From: Ursus arctos
Taxonomy: Eukaryota; Chordata; Mammalia; Carnivora; Ursidae
Reading direction: 5' to 3'
Assembly: GCF_023065955.2 (NCBI RefSeq)
Contig: NW_026622875.1
Coordinates: 13,557,001 to 13,621,000 of the forward strand
Length of the DNA: 64,000 nt
Each line of letters begins with the position of its first letter. Position 1 is the stretch's first letter. The translations under genes were made by a program, and so were the position numbers. The notes beneath the pieces are model-generated. The model was not told the origin of the DNA and searched no databases. It saw nothing but the letters and a program-made list of their open reading frames with translations. Shown piece by piece: positions 34,311 to 46,888 of this stretch.

Positions 34311-34367
<57 letters not shown>
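34269..34367. repeat. (TA)n microsatellite
   Basis: About 100 bp of TA, broken only by two TGTGA interruptions (near 34298 and 34311). It seems to have grown from the SINE tail. Confidence 0.97.
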
Positions 34368-34371
<4 letters not shown>

Positions 34372-34540
34372 CCCTCCTCAACATGCTTTCACTTTAGATC
34401 AATTCTGTGTTGTCCACTGCTGAATCCCTGGTCCCTAAAACAACAATCCCTGACGTGTATTAAACACTAGATAGATATTTGTTGAATGACTATGGCCAAT
34501 TTTCAACCCTTCTTTCTGTTCCAGAAAGCTGACTGCTTCT

Positions 34541-34743
34541 TCTTCTTCTTCTTTTTAAGATTTTATTTATTTGAGAGAGAGAGAGGTGGGGAGGGGCAGA
34601 GGGAGAGGGGGAGAGAGAGTCCCAAGCAGATTCCACACTCAGTGCAGAGCCTGATACAAGGCTCGATCTCATGACTCTGAGATCATGACCTGAGCGGAAA
34701 CCAAGAGTCCAATGCTTAATTGATTGTGTCACCCAGGCGCCCC
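34541..34743 (-). mobile_element. CAN-type SINE with target-site duplication
   Basis: (TTC)n then 'ttttaagattttatttattt', body, and the reverse head 'gtgtcacccaggcgcccc'. Direct repeats aagctgactgcttct flank it at 34526-34540 and 34744-34758. Confidence 0.96.
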
Positions 34744-34759
34744 AAGCTGACTGCTTCTA

Positions 34760-37700
34760 ATCTGTGTTGGAGTCCCTAAACCGAGTCCCCTCCCTACCAT
34801 CTTGCATGTGCCCCTTCTCGGTCTCCATCTAACCATAAATCTTCCAGGGCCTTCAGGCCCTCATGTTGAAGGGAGTGATGCTTTTGAGACATACGGTCTA
34901 TTATACTGCCACATCTCCCCAATCCTTTGCCAGCAACTGCCCACAACACACAAGAGAAGATGCTGTTGTCCGCTCTAAGGAATGAGTCAGATGATTCATG
35001 CGATGATGATTAAGCGTTAGCCATGTGCCCTAATGGAAAGAGAAGCACAGGACATGGTCCCTGTTCTTAGAATTTAAGTCAGTTTTCAAAAATCACAGAA
35101 ACAATGCTGCTGCTTAGATACAGACCATTTCCTCAATAAGCGAACTCAAGTTGAGCCAGCTTGTTGAAGGTGGGGAGAGACTTGGTTCAAGGCCAAACTC
35201 CTGCTCTCCCCAGTTCCCCAGCGCTGGAGAACACCTAACTCTTCCTCACATTTGTGTGAAACATTTGTGTGAAACTAATCTACATGTCTGCAGACTTCCC
35301 CAGTCGATGAACATAAATATAATCACACAGTATTTAATTTCCAAATTTTGATGGCTCTTACTACTTAGCCCCCTGCCAAATAAAGAACCAAGGCATTGCT
35401 CCCTGCCCTCTCTCCCACGGCCCTCCCATTTCATTCTGGGAGTGTCTAAGTTCTGTTTCCTCAGGAACAAGTCTGTTCACACCAAGGCAGCTCACAGCCT
35501 ACCTGCCTCCCAGGCCTCTGTGAGGAGACCGTTTTCCCAAAACAAAGGGATTGTTCCACGAAGGATACTCTGCAACCCTAAGGATCCAGAATGCACTGAG
35601 GTCTGTGACAGAGTGGGGGCAGGGGCGGAGAAGAGCCCCTCCTCCACTCTGTTACACACCTTGTCACCTGTTTTCCCAACTAGCCTTGTTTGTGTCTGGG
35701 ATGTCACATATCTTCCAAGAAATCTCAAAAACAGACCCACAGGCTGAGCATGACACAAAGGCTTGCCTGCTCTCCTGTCACAAGACCCTTCTCTCTCCTC
35801 TCCAGATACCCAGCTACAAAATTCTCTTCTCCACCCCAAAAGGAGAAGCCTCATGCATATCAGCTCTTGTCAATGTCATATCAATGCATCCAGAAGGGTC
35901 CCCAACTCACGTTCTGTAGGGTCAGGATTCAGTCCACAGCCGAATTATTCACAACATGAAAGATGATCTCTAGGATCCCTCACAGCTAAAACAGCCAATG
36001 ACTCGAAGGAATCCAGGTCTTCTTGAGGGCACAGTACCACCAGCCGGGCAGCGCATCATTGCAAGCACAGACTTCGGTGGCACGAGGGTGGGCAGAGGAT
36101 AGTAGGCCTGCCATAACCCAGTGAACCCACATCAGGGCATTTGGGAGTCTGTTCTCTGTGCGGTTCCTCCATGCGGACCAGAAAGGCAAGAAGGTGGACA
36201 GTCAGTATTTAAGGCTGTCAGTATCCCTTGTTCATCTAATCTTTGAGGTTTCGTCTTCCCTTGTTTTTCTTCTTCCTTTATATTAGCACTACTTTCCATT
36301 TTTCTCTAAAAGGCTCCCTTTGGAAATTGGAAGTTTCTGTGTCGGTCACCTCAGGGGCTTTCCAAATCTGCCCCTTGCTCAGAAAGCTGAAAGCTGTATC
36401 TTTAGCACCTTGTGACTTGTGAATATTCCAGATGCCAAGTTAAATTAATCACTGCCTTTAGCTGAGGTTTCTTCCACCCGCTGAAGGTAGGGAGGATTGT
36501 GTTGGTTTAGCAAGCTGAGGTCATAGCCCGAGAAGGCATGTACGATGCTGATTAGATCTACCTGGTGGCGGCAGTGTGGAGAGTGCTCGGCGTCCATGGG
36601 AGGCCAGCGGCATAGAGGCGCCATGGCGGAAGCAAGCACAGAACCCAGGGAAGGGCCATGCAGGCTGGCAGCTCCACCATTTCTGAGGAGAAATGGCACA
36701 GCTGGATTTACACTACAGAAGAACCACCTGCTAGTGCCTGTGGAGGAGGGATTGAAACAGAGACTGGTCAACCAAGAACATTTTACAGAAACTCAGGAGA
36801 AGAGAGGCTGTCTCAGGCAGTGGAGGGAGGCAGACATGTTTATGAGGCAAAGTTAGCTGGGATTCAGTGATTGACCAAATGTGAGGAGTGAGGAACCAGT
36901 TGTCTTTGCCGTACTCAGAGTTGAGTTGTTTCTTTCCCATACTGCAATAGCTTGAATAAAATCTCTCCTGCATTTTTAACAAGGGTGTGGTGAAAGGGTG
37001 TTGTACTGTACCACCGCCGAGCCACCCAAATGTCCAGAGTGGGTGAGGAGCGAGAGGACGGCAGGACTGGAGCCTCAGAGGTGGGGCGCACAGGTCAGTG
37101 AGACCCATGGGAGAAGCCACACAGCAGGTCTAGGTGCTTGAGGGGGGGGGCGCTCAGAGGGAAGCAGAAATCGCCCAGGAAACATGTGAGGAGCCAAGTC
37201 TTCTTTCTTCAAAAGCTAGATGGCTAAGCCTGCATGTGATTGTACAGTGTGGCATGGATGCGTGCTGATGTGGGGATGCACACGTGTGGGCACGCACACA
37301 AGCCATCTAGACAGCCACCTGTGCAGACCGAGCTCAAGTAGAGGTGGACAGGGTTGAAAGATCATCCCTTCCTCCAGGAAGTCCACCCTCATCTCTTTCC
37401 TGATATATCAAATCCCTTTGTTGGGGAAAAATATGTGTTTTTTTATGTAATTAGAATTAAGGATAACATTGTCACTGGAGGAGAGGTAGATATCCAAAAA
37501 CTCACACGTTTTCATGTGATTGCTGTCGGAGCCTTCTCTAATGGCTAAATTTGAGTGGGAAAAAGCGTGACAACAGGAAGAAACCATAACTTACCTTTCA
37601 CTTTGAGAGGTGAAAGGGCATAGATTTTTAAGACGAGGGCATCAAATGTTAAATTTTGCTAAATTTCCCAATAGCCGAATTGCTTAGTTTAAGGTTCTTG

Positions 37701-39320
37701 TAAGGAAGAGAAACTACGCTAACAAACGTCAGCAAAGAAGTGAAACGTATTGAAGAAATAAGGTATCTCACAGAATACAAAGACTTGCTGACTTCCAGGA
37801 CTCAGAAAAGACTCCAGGACCCCACATTCTCTGGAACGTTCCTGCAACGTTCCTCCAGACCTTGGCCTCTAAGAGGACTCTGTCATCATCAGCTGACTCT
37901 GAAGTCCAAATACATGTTTCCAAAAGCAATGATCAAGCCAATTTGGGACAAGAGTCTATGTCCGAATCACCCAGCAGTGACTGGGGTGTGGTCCTATGTG
38001 CGAGAAGGTTAGTGTGATCACATTCAGGGACAAGACAGTGCACCAGGGTTCCCTCCACACATTACTTTCCAGTAATGTGGCTTTTTCTTTAAAAGCCCAG
38101 GCACTTCCCCATGACTCTTCACACCCTCACTTATCACAGAAGATAGGCTAAGCAAGGGCTCTTTCCTGTGATGCAGTGATGCTTTCGTCCGTGTGAGGAA
38201 GATGGGGCTTACAAAGCTTAGCTGACCTACCCAAGGTTACATACCGGCTAGATGAAGGAGGCAAGAGTAAAAACCCATGCCTCCTGAACTTCAGAACCAA
38301 CCACGTGACTGTGGGTGTGGATGTGGGTGTGGGTGGGCAGAGCGGCTGGGTGACGGCATGGACAGGAACGCATGCACAATAGGTGAGTGGGTGTCTGGAT
38401 CAGAACCACCAGACTGGAAGAAATGTGGTCACATGGGTTCCCACACCAAGCTGTTTACGAGAAGGTAGGGAAAAGGGGAGGAGAGGTCAGAATACAGATG
38501 GAGGAGAGGGAAAGGCATAAAAATAAACTCATATCAAGAGGGAGACTCCCAGAGTTTGCATACAAACATAATGTAAACATAAATATAAACATCCACGGCA
38601 AAGGCTTGTCATTGTGCCCCAATAGCTATTCTCTCCTTACTGTGGACTTAAAATATTCCTAGTAGAATGAATGGCTGCCCAGCTAAGGACTACATTTCCA
38701 ACCTCCCTTCCAATTAGTAGCCACACAATTCTGGCCTGTGGAAGAGAAGCAGGAGTGACACGTGCAAATTCTGTATCATGCCCTCAAAGGGCATGTCCTT
38801 TACCTTTTTCCATTTCCTGCACTCTGGAATGCAGAGTTAATGGCTGGAGGTGAAGCAGCCACGTTGGGCTATGAAATGCAAGCCCAGCAGGAGGATGTCG
38901 GAGCCACAAAATGGAAGTGGCTGTGGCCTGAGGCCCGAATGTCTGATGATTGAGAAGCCACTACACTAATCACTGAAAACTCAGATTTATTTTCAAGTCC
39001 AAGAAATAATTTTATGACAGCTATATTGATGAAATAATAAAAGTCCATGTACCATGCATCATATCATAGTAAGCACCTGACAAATGGTAAATGTTTCCAT
39101 GACTGATGCACACGCCAAAAATACAAAAAAAAAAAAAAAAAAAGTTGATGTGACTAGGGAATTAGTAGTAATTTCTATGTCTTCTTTATTTATCTACATT
39201 AAATTTTCAAATGATTTTTTATCAATAAAAATTTTATTAATAAAATTGAAATTGAAATTTTTAAATGCTTACAACCATTTTCCCCCAAGGAATTTTTTTT
39301 TCTCATAGGAAAATTTGTTT
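34760..39320. other. Intergenic, unassigned
   Basis: No coding exon recognised. A C/G-rich run lies at 37141-37152. A GTGGGT-type short tandem is at 38308-38337. A poly-A run is at 39125-39143. Open frames of 100-129 codons resemble no known protein. Confidence 0.4.
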
Positions 39321-39429
39321 CTAAGTATTTCCATTATAAACACAGCTACAATGGCTGTAATTATACACTTTTGACAGTTGTGTGAAATTTTTCATAGACC
39401 AAATTCCTTTTAAGTACAAATTTTTAATC

Positions 39430-39920
39430 ACTGGTTATGAACACTAAATATTTTAAACTTTTCTTATGGAAAACTTCAAATATATCTATGATTAGAGAAA
39501 GTAATATAATGAACCCCTATGAACCTATTACACATTTTCAGCTACCAACTCCTGACCAATTTTTTTTTTTTAAATCTATACATCACCCACTTTCAACCCT
39601 CCCCAACTGGATTATTTTGAGGCAAATTTCAGACATCACATCATTTCATCCATAAACATTTTAGTATGGCCCTCAAGATAAGGACTCTTTAAAAAAAAAA
39701 AACTTAATGACAGTACCATTATCACGCCTACAAAAATTAATAATTCTTTATTATTATCAAACATACAGGGCTTACATGTCCCCAATTATCTCATACATTT
39801 TTTTTTTTTTTTTGCGGGATCCAAATAAATTCTATAGATTGCAATCAGTTGATGTCTTTAATGTACTGGTTACCTGGACTTTTACAGAAAAGTCCAGTGA
39901 GCTGCTGGTTTGTTGAAGCC
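39430..39920 (+). repeat. Old LINE-like fragment
   Basis: Phrases 'tggattattttgaggcaaat', 'cagacatcacatcatttcat' and 'gtaccattatcacgcctaca' belong to a common old LINE segment, the same type as at 10320-10640. Poly-T at 39799-39814 interrupts it. Confidence 0.5.
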
Positions 39921-40314
39921 GCTATTTTTCAGGTTCTCTGTCACAGCAGGGACATCCTAACACCTTATCCGTTCACTAGGCCTGCAGGAGCCTCAGTCCA
40001 GAACCCCCACCTGTCCCCACTCTAAGGGAAAACCTGTGGCTCATGACCCTGGTCCTCAGGCCTGAGCCGACCCAGCATGAGGGCAGGGCCAGAGTCTAGC
40101 ACCCCATCTTGTCTTGGGCCCAGACATATCTAGTTTTTTCAGGCCACCCCAGGGCAGCAAGCAGGACTCATTGGAAGTGCCAGATTTCCTGTAAGAGCGG
40201 CCCAGGCGTGGTTCACCTGAAGCCTGGAATTTCTTGTCCAGGGTAAGAGGGAGCTGTGCGAAGAATCGGTCAATTTGTAAAAGGAGTTACAGGGACCTAA
40301 GAGACAATCTAGCT

Positions 40315-40731
40315 CAGAGGTCAGCAAACTTTTTCTGTAAAGAGCCAGATGGTAATTCTTTGAGGCGTTGCAGGCCTTAACGGCCTCTGTTGCAACCACT
40401 CAACTCTGCTACTGAGTGCGAAAGCAATCGCGGGGGGCAGGTAAACAAATGAGTGTGGTTGTGCTCTGATAAAACTTTATTTGTGGATGTAAATTTGAAA
40501 ATCATAATTTTCATGACATATTATTATATATTATTACATGTTACATCTTATAACTATATATTGTTATAGTATACTATGATATAGTATAATATTTTGCTTC
40601 ATGAAATATTATTCTTTTCATTTGTTTCCAACCATTTAAAAATGTGAAAACCACTCTGAGCTTACAAGCCATACATCAACGGACAGCAGACCGGATCTGT
40701 GGGCCTCCGGGCCATAATTTGCCAACCCCTG
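40315..40731 (+). mobile_element. hAT-type non-autonomous DNA transposon with inverted ends
   Basis: The left end CAGAGGTCAGCAAACTTTTT pairs with a right end whose reverse complement is CAGGGGTTGGCAAATTATGG. The interior has the usual 'ctgtaaagagccagatggta' and 'ataaaactttatttgtggat'. An AT-rich stretch (40498-40610) interrupts the usual sequence. Confidence 0.8.
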
Positions 40732-40744
40732 ATTCAACCAACGC

Positions 40745-42310
40745 TCTCATCTCTTTCACCGAGAATTAAACTGAGGACCAGAGAAATGAATTAATTCGCC
40801 CAAAGTCACACAGCATGCTGATGACAGAGGCCAGATTAGACCCAAGCCTTCATCTCTCCAAATGCACAAAAGAGTTAAATAATTTCCAAGAAGAGTCTAC
40901 TTGAGAGCCATTCGAAAAGGCCGAAGACAGAGAGCCGGAGCTTCTACTCAATGCCATATGGATACGTAATGACAGCAGAAAGCCTGACGACGGGGCCCGT
41001 CTCCTAGTAACCACAGCCTCTCTGATGAAAGATTGCTCTGACTTGGTATTTATAACTTATTTCCCAATAGGGAGGGTGAGTGATTTGTTTATATTTAGTT
41101 ACAAGGGCCAAGGAAATCCTCATCTACCATCTTAGGATAGACACAAACCTTAGCGCCACAGCTGCCAGGAGATGGGTGAAAGCAGAGAAAACTGCAATGT
41201 ACAGTGTTGTCCCCGTTACCAACAACAAGGGTCACATATAGCGATTACTGACTGCCTGACACAAATAACAGATGGTGTGAGGGGCGACGGGGAGGGAAGG
41301 GACGCATTCCTATTTATACTCTACGGAGGCGGCCATTATGAACCCTTTCTGCACCTTGTTCATTACTTGGGGCATCTGTTAATTTTGCCTGGCTTTTGAG
41401 GTTGTTAGCATTACTCTGCTTCTGGTTCCTGGAATTACATTCCTGAGAATGAATTCTGCTGTCTCTGAAGGGGCTTTCTTGGTTCCATAGAAAACTGAGT
41501 AATCTGAAGTCCAGGGAGAGGGTACAAAGTATTACAAAACCTCAGTCTATAAATAAAGAGGGCTCAGAGGCCTGAGTCAAGAGATTCGGGTGGAATTAGG
41601 TAGAATTGACAAATGAGGCCCAAATCACAGAAGGTAAGCACTGGAGGGGTTATCAGGCGAGGATCTAGTGTAGTCCAATGCCTTATTTTACCTTCCCAGG
41701 CCCAGAGAGGGTTAGTGACTTCCATAAGATCACACAGCAGATTCAGTGAACCCACATGTCATTATTCGCTGCCCCATGACCTTTCTGACACCTGAGCAGC
41801 CTCTAAGACAAGACAGAAAATATCTCAGAGCAGGCAGATGTGAAACATCAACAAGATGAATCAATGCAGAACCTCTGCTTCCCTCCGTCCACAAATATAA
41901 AGAGACAATTACGTGTCATTGCACATCAGAGGAAAGAAATGAAAGGCTATATTCTTTAAGAATGAGGAAGACAAGCCCTAAAACAATAACCCATCTCATT
42001 TGTGTGATTTTTTTCAGTTAACAGAGATGTCTCATCCCCCTGAGTTTTGTAACAACCCTGGTCAGGTGAGCAGAAGTACCAGAAAGCGGCAGCAGTTTTC
42101 CCTATTTTGAAGAAAAATAGCTAAAAGTCACTGAACACTTGCTATGTGGCACTGTTCTAAATGCTTCTTAGGTACTAATTAATGAATCCTCGTAGTGAAT
42201 CAATAAGATAGTTAATATTATTATACCCATTTTACAAGAGTAGAAACTGAGGCACGTAGATGAAGTGATTGACCCAAGATCACTGCCAGCATGTACATGT
42301 GGTGGACACA
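40745..42310. repeat. Intergenic with MIR-like fragments
   Basis: MIR-type wording ('gaattaaactgaggaccaga', 'caaagtcacacagcatgc') lies at 40745-40850. A second candidate is at about 41640-41760, and a third, clearer one, at 42125-42295 ('cacttgctatgtggcactgt' through 'gtagaaactgaggcacgtag'). No gene seen. Confidence 0.5.
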
Positions 42311-42527
42311 ACCTAGGATGACCTCCCTCCCCCCTGACAAGTGTAATGTCCTCCCCTTGAGTGTTGGTGGGACCTGTGACTTGCTTATCAACAGAATATG
42401 GGATACAAAAGGGCATTACATAATGACACAGGGGTCAATTCTCCAAGAAGACATAACAGGTCTTAATGTGTAAGCACCTAACAACAGAGCGTCAAACCAT
42501 GCAAAGCAAAAACGAATAGAACTGCAA

Positions 42528-42626
42528 AGAGATTGCCTTGGGTGTTATACACAACTAATAAATCATCGAACTTCACATCAAAAACCAGGGATGTACTGTA
42601 TGGTGACTAACATAATATAATAAAAA

Positions 42627-42668
<42 letters not shown>
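42528..42668 (+). mobile_element. 5'-truncated carnivore L1 3' end with (AAT)n tail
   Basis: 'ggtgttatacacaactaata' and 'gatgtactgtatggtgacta' are the last part of a carnivore L1 3' UTR, ending in (AAT)n at 42623-42668. A direct repeat agaactgcaa flanks it (42518-42527 and 42669-42678), and removing it restores the host L1 text. Confidence 0.85.
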
Positions 42669-42669
<1 letters not shown>

Positions 42670-43439
42670 GAACTGCAAGGAGAAATAGATGAATCCACTA
42701 TCATAGTTGGAAACTTCAATACCTCTCTCTCAGAAATGGAAAGATCTAGCAGGCATAAAATCATAGAGGACATAGTTGAACTCAACAGCACCATCAAGTA
42801 CCTGGATATAATTAACATTAACAGACTGCTTTATCCAACAGCAGAACACATATTCTTCTCAAGCTCATATGGAACACTCAAGACAGACCACATTCTGGGC
42901 AATAAAACACACCCGCCCAGTCAAGTGGCTGACCCCTTATGGTTGTTATAAAACTTAACAAATTTAAAATAATAAAAATCATACAAAGTCTGCTCCCAGA
43001 CTACAATGGAATTAAACTAGAAATCAGTATCAGAAAGATAACAGGAAAATCCCGAATACGTGGCAATTAAACAATGCACTTCTAAATAACACATGGAGCA
43101 AAGAAGAAATCTCAAGAGAAATAAAAAATATTTTGAGCTAAATGAAAATGAAACACAACTTACCAAAACTTGTGGGATGCAGCAAAAGCAGTGCATGGAG
43201 GGAAATTTATAGTATCGAATGTATATATTAGAAAAGAAGAAAGATCTAAAATCAATAATCTAAGTTTCTACCTTAGGAAACTAGAAAAAGAAGAGCAAAT
43301 TAAATCCAGAGTAAGGAGAAGAAAATAAGTAATAAGAATTAGAGCAATTGAAAACAGAAAATCAATAGGAAAAAAAAAATCAATGAAACCAAAAGCTGGT
43401 TCTCTGAAAAGATCAATAAATCAATAAGTCTCCACCTTC

Positions 43440-43640
43440 GGGGCACCTGGGTGGCACAGTCAGTTAAGCGTAATCGGACTCTTGGTTTTGGCTCAGGTCC
43501 TGATCTCAGGGCCTTGAGATCAAGCCCCGCCTCACATTAGGCTCTGCGCTCAGGGTAGTCTGCTTAAGACTCTCCCTCTGTCCCTACCCACCCCCTCTCT
43601 AAAATAAATAAATAAATCTTTAAAAAAAAAAAAACAAAAC
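43440..43640 (+). mobile_element. CAN-type SINE nested in L1
   Basis: Head 'ggggcacctgggtggcacag', tail 'aaataaataaataaatcttt' plus poly-A. The flanks 'taagtctccacc' and 'taagcctctagcc' look like a diverged target-site duplication. Confidence 0.92.
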
Positions 43641-43869
43641 AGTAAGCCTCTAGCCAGGCTAAGAAAGAGAGAGGACACAACGGCTAATATTAGAAGTGAA
43701 GAGGGACATTCCACAGATTCCACGGACTTAAAGAGGATAATAAAGGAACACTGTGAACAACTCTGTGCTCACAAATTTGATAACCTAGATGAACTGGACC
43801 AATTTCTCGAAAGACACAATCTGCCAAAACTCACAAGAAGAAAGACACAATCTAATAAGCCAACAGAAT

Positions 43870-44361
43870 ATGGCAAAGGTGAGGGGTTATCACTCCCATG
43901 ATTGTGTTACCTTATCCAGCAAAGGTGAAGGGCTTTTCCAGATGTGATTAACGTCCCTAATCAGTTTGGACTTCAAAGCAAACAAAAGGGAGACTATCCC
44001 GGGTGGGCCTGACCTAATCAAGTGAATTCTTTATAAGGGAGCTGGAGCTTTCCCCATGATCCGAGAGCCTTGAAGCAGCAGGGACTCCCTTTTTCTGCTA
44101 GTCTTGAAGACACTAGCTCTGTAATTGCCAGGAAATGGATTCTGCCAACAAGTCATGAGCTTAGAAGAGGACCCTGAACCTCAATGGGAACCGAAGGGCT
44201 GGCTAACACCCTGACTGCAGTTTTGTGAGACCCTGAGCAGAGCACTCACTTAAGCCATGGCAGGGCTCCTGATGCATAGAATCTATGAAATAATAAATGG
44301 ATGTTGTTTGAAGCTGCTAAGTCTGTGCTAATCCGTTAGTCAGTAATAGATAACTAACACA
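43870..44361 (+). mobile_element. MLT1/MaLR-type LTR remnant
   Basis: The sequence follows the order of MaLR LTRs: 'gatgtgattaacgtccctaa', 'ccgggtgggcctgacctaat', 'ataataaatggatgttgttt' (with AATAAA), 'agataactaacaca' at the end. It is a solo, non-coding endogenous-retrovirus-like LTR. The left boundary is approximate. Confidence 0.72.
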
Positions 44362-44439
44362 GTAAAGGAGCAACGATTCCTACCCAAGTAGCCTGACTCC
44401 AGACATATGCTTTATATGCTGGTTGCCAAGTTGTTTCTG

Positions 44440-45092
44440 ACACTTAAGTGAGAAGTTTTTTCCCCCACACCAACCAGTTCTCCAATTCTCCAACTAGGTG
44501 AACTAGGTGTCCTACAATTAATTCAATTCTGGCACTAACTATCTAAAGTTAGAATCCATGGGTTTAAGGGCTCAGTTCCACAAGAATGTTTTCACCTCTC
44601 ATTATAGGCACCAGTATCAGATCATCCTGACCAACTGGCTAGAATCGGGGCTTCTCACAACCCCCTCATCAGTATCAGTAATTTATTAGAACAGCTCACA
44701 GGACTCAGGAAGCCCTTTACTTACATCACTAGTTTATCATAAAGAATATAAATTAACATCCAGGTGAAGAGGTTCATAGGGTGGGGTCCAGAAGGGTCTC
44801 AAGAGCAGGAATCTTTGTCCCCAGTGGAGTTGGGGTATGTCACCCTCCTGGCACACCAATGTTTGGGGGTTTTATAGAGGTTTCATTACACAGGCATGAT
44901 TGAACAAATCATTGGCCATTGGCTATCAATTCAATCTATGGCCCGTATGCCCTCCCTGGAGGTTGGGGGCTAGGGCTGAAAGTCCTAGGTGGTCCTATCA
45001 CTCTTTGTCACTCAGGAAATTCCAAGGATTGTTAAGAGCTCTGTGCCAGTAACCAGAGACAACGACCAAATATGTATTTCCCATTATATCAC
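44440..45092 (-). mobile_element. Endogenous retrovirus-type solo LTR remnant, antisense
   Basis: Read on the - strand it begins TGTGATATAATGGG and later has a TATAAA-like 'ctataaaacccc' and 'ataaactagtgatgtaag' (AATAAA-like) before 'ctgagtcctgtgagctgttc'. This is the layout of an LTR. No retroviral coding sequence adjoins it. The family name is not certain and the 44440 boundary is approximate. Confidence 0.6.
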
Positions 45093-45099
45093 ACTGGTC

Positions 45100-46671
45100 T
45101 TTAAGGTCTTTTGGATGAGAACTGGGGCCCACATGAGTGACTAAATGACCAACCAAAGGCCACATGGACTAAGGGACTGATGGGGACCAATGTCTGCATT
45201 TTCTTACTTTAAAGACTTTGACTTCTGGCTCCATGATGCCCATGACGTGACTCTCAAAATGCATGAACCCACGAAAAAATAAAATGTTTAAAGTTAAGAG
45301 TTTTTACATACGGGAGGCAAGAAAACATGGGTGAAAGATTAGGAATTTTCACGTAAGTTGTATTCATTATGATTCTATGAATTAAGTCAAAGGAGCCACA
45401 GGAAATGAAGCTCAGACAGACTAACTTTTCCAAGGTTACCAAGTCATGGGGGAGGCCCTGGGGGTTGACACTGGGCCTGACACCCTCTTTCTCCTCCTCA
45501 TCTCATCACCAAAGAACAAAAAGAGAAGATATCAGCCGTCTTCTAGTTTCCAGTGGATTGGCAGAATTCTTTGAGTAAGGAATGTAATTAGGAAATTTCC
45601 ATCTCCACAGAAAGTAGAACTAAAGAAAATGAATGATAATCAAAGCATAAAGGATTTAACTTAATCCTAAGGAAGAGCTTTCCAGGGGTAAGGTTAATTA
45701 AGCACTAACGAGATTCTGTTTAAGAAAAAAAAAAGTCAGAAGTCTCTAAAATTTTACTTGCGGATTTCTGTTTATGAAGCATCATAAGAAAACAGCAAGA
45801 AGGGGGGTTGGGGATCATTTTGCAAGCTAGTCAAAACGCTTGCAAGCCCAACATTTTCACATTGGACCATAAGGCTGATTGAGTAAGTGATTGTAAAGAT
45901 CAATCATAGCTTTCTGGGAAACTATAGCAAATGGTAATCACATTACGTTTTTACATCCTATTTTCCAAGTTTGGAATAGATACAAGCTTTTCTCGCGAAA
46001 TCACTAGTATTATGTTTCAAAATGATCAACAAAGAAAGCTAATGGATTCAGACGCAGGTTTCTGCACTTACCTAGTGCACTCCCTTCACAGGTGAATGAT
46101 TTCGGACCCTCCACCGTCACACACCGCCCCCTCTACACGGCTGCAAAATCCTCCTCCTGCCCCACCGTCCCTGTTTGTTCTTGCCTTGCCTTTTGCCGCT
46201 GCAGACCTAGTGCTGCCCGAGACTCCATTTCCACCCCCAGTCCTCTGCCACGGCACGGACAGTCTTGGAACAGGAGCTTTAGGTGACTGCACATGCCATG
46301 AGGTAGGAGCAAGGGCATAGGAATGTAGAAAAGGATAATCCCAGATTCCACATATTTCTGGACCCCTCTCCTGCCCTGTCCTTTCCAACCTGCCCCAGGA
46401 TCCCCAATCCCATCTTTCCGTTCTACCCCACTTCTCACACCCAGACCTCCTGCTCTAAGTCTTGACAAAATGCCCAAGGCAGGGGGGGGGAGGGGTAGTT
46501 TCCTCTGAATGTGGCTGAATCACACATTCTTGACTCTTGGTGTATTCCAGAGGCCAGCCCTTTTCCATCTGTAGAGCCCTTATCAGCATCCAACTGAAAA
46601 GGGAGAGCATGGCAAGCAAGTAAAGGCAGTACTTTCTTTATTAAAAAGAGCAGAACCACGAATTTCAACTT
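45100..46671. other. Intergenic, unassigned
   Basis: No exon recognised. A GC-rich patch at 46100-46480 gives overlapping open frames on both strands that look like chance frames. Confidence 0.4.
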
Positions 46672-46687
46672 AAGAATGAAAGGAATA

Positions 46688-46888
46688 GGGGCGCCTGGGT
46701 GGCACAGCGGTTAAGCGTCTGCCTTCGGCTCAGGGCGTGATCCCAGCGTTATGGGATCGAGCCCCACGTCAGGCTCCTCCGCTATGAGCCTGCTTCTTCC
46801 TCTCCCACTCCCGCTGCTTGTGTTCCCTCTCTCGCTGGCTGTCTCTATCCTGTCAAATAAATAAATAAAATCTTTAAAAAAAAAAAAA
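46688..46888 (+). mobile_element. Full-length, apparently young CAN-type SINE
   Basis: Head 'ggggcgcctgggtggcacag', intact tRNA-like region ('cccagcgttatgggatcgag' area), tail 'ctgcttcttcctctcccact' and a 15-bp poly-A. A perfect 16-bp direct repeat aagaatgaaaggaata flanks it (46672-46687 and 46889-46904). It appears the least diverged SINE in the window. Confidence 0.97.

Larger units (their letters stand above)
42427..43865 (+). mobile_element. Old L1 ORF2 remnant with two nested insertions
   Basis: Recognisable L1 ORF2 text on the + strand: 'gggtcaattctccaagaaga', 'cacctaacaacagagcgtca', an endonuclease-like stretch near 42830-42920 (YPTAEHIFFSSS then DHILGNKT), 'accaaaagctggttctctga' and 'aaatttgataacctagatga'. 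Many frameshifts and stops are present, so it is dead. It is interrupted at 42528-42668 and 43440-43640. Confidence 0.88.

Noticed and set aside
42736..42951. Endonuclease-like open frame that could be taken for a gene
   Set aside because: It is a fragment of L1 ORF2 within a broken LINE.
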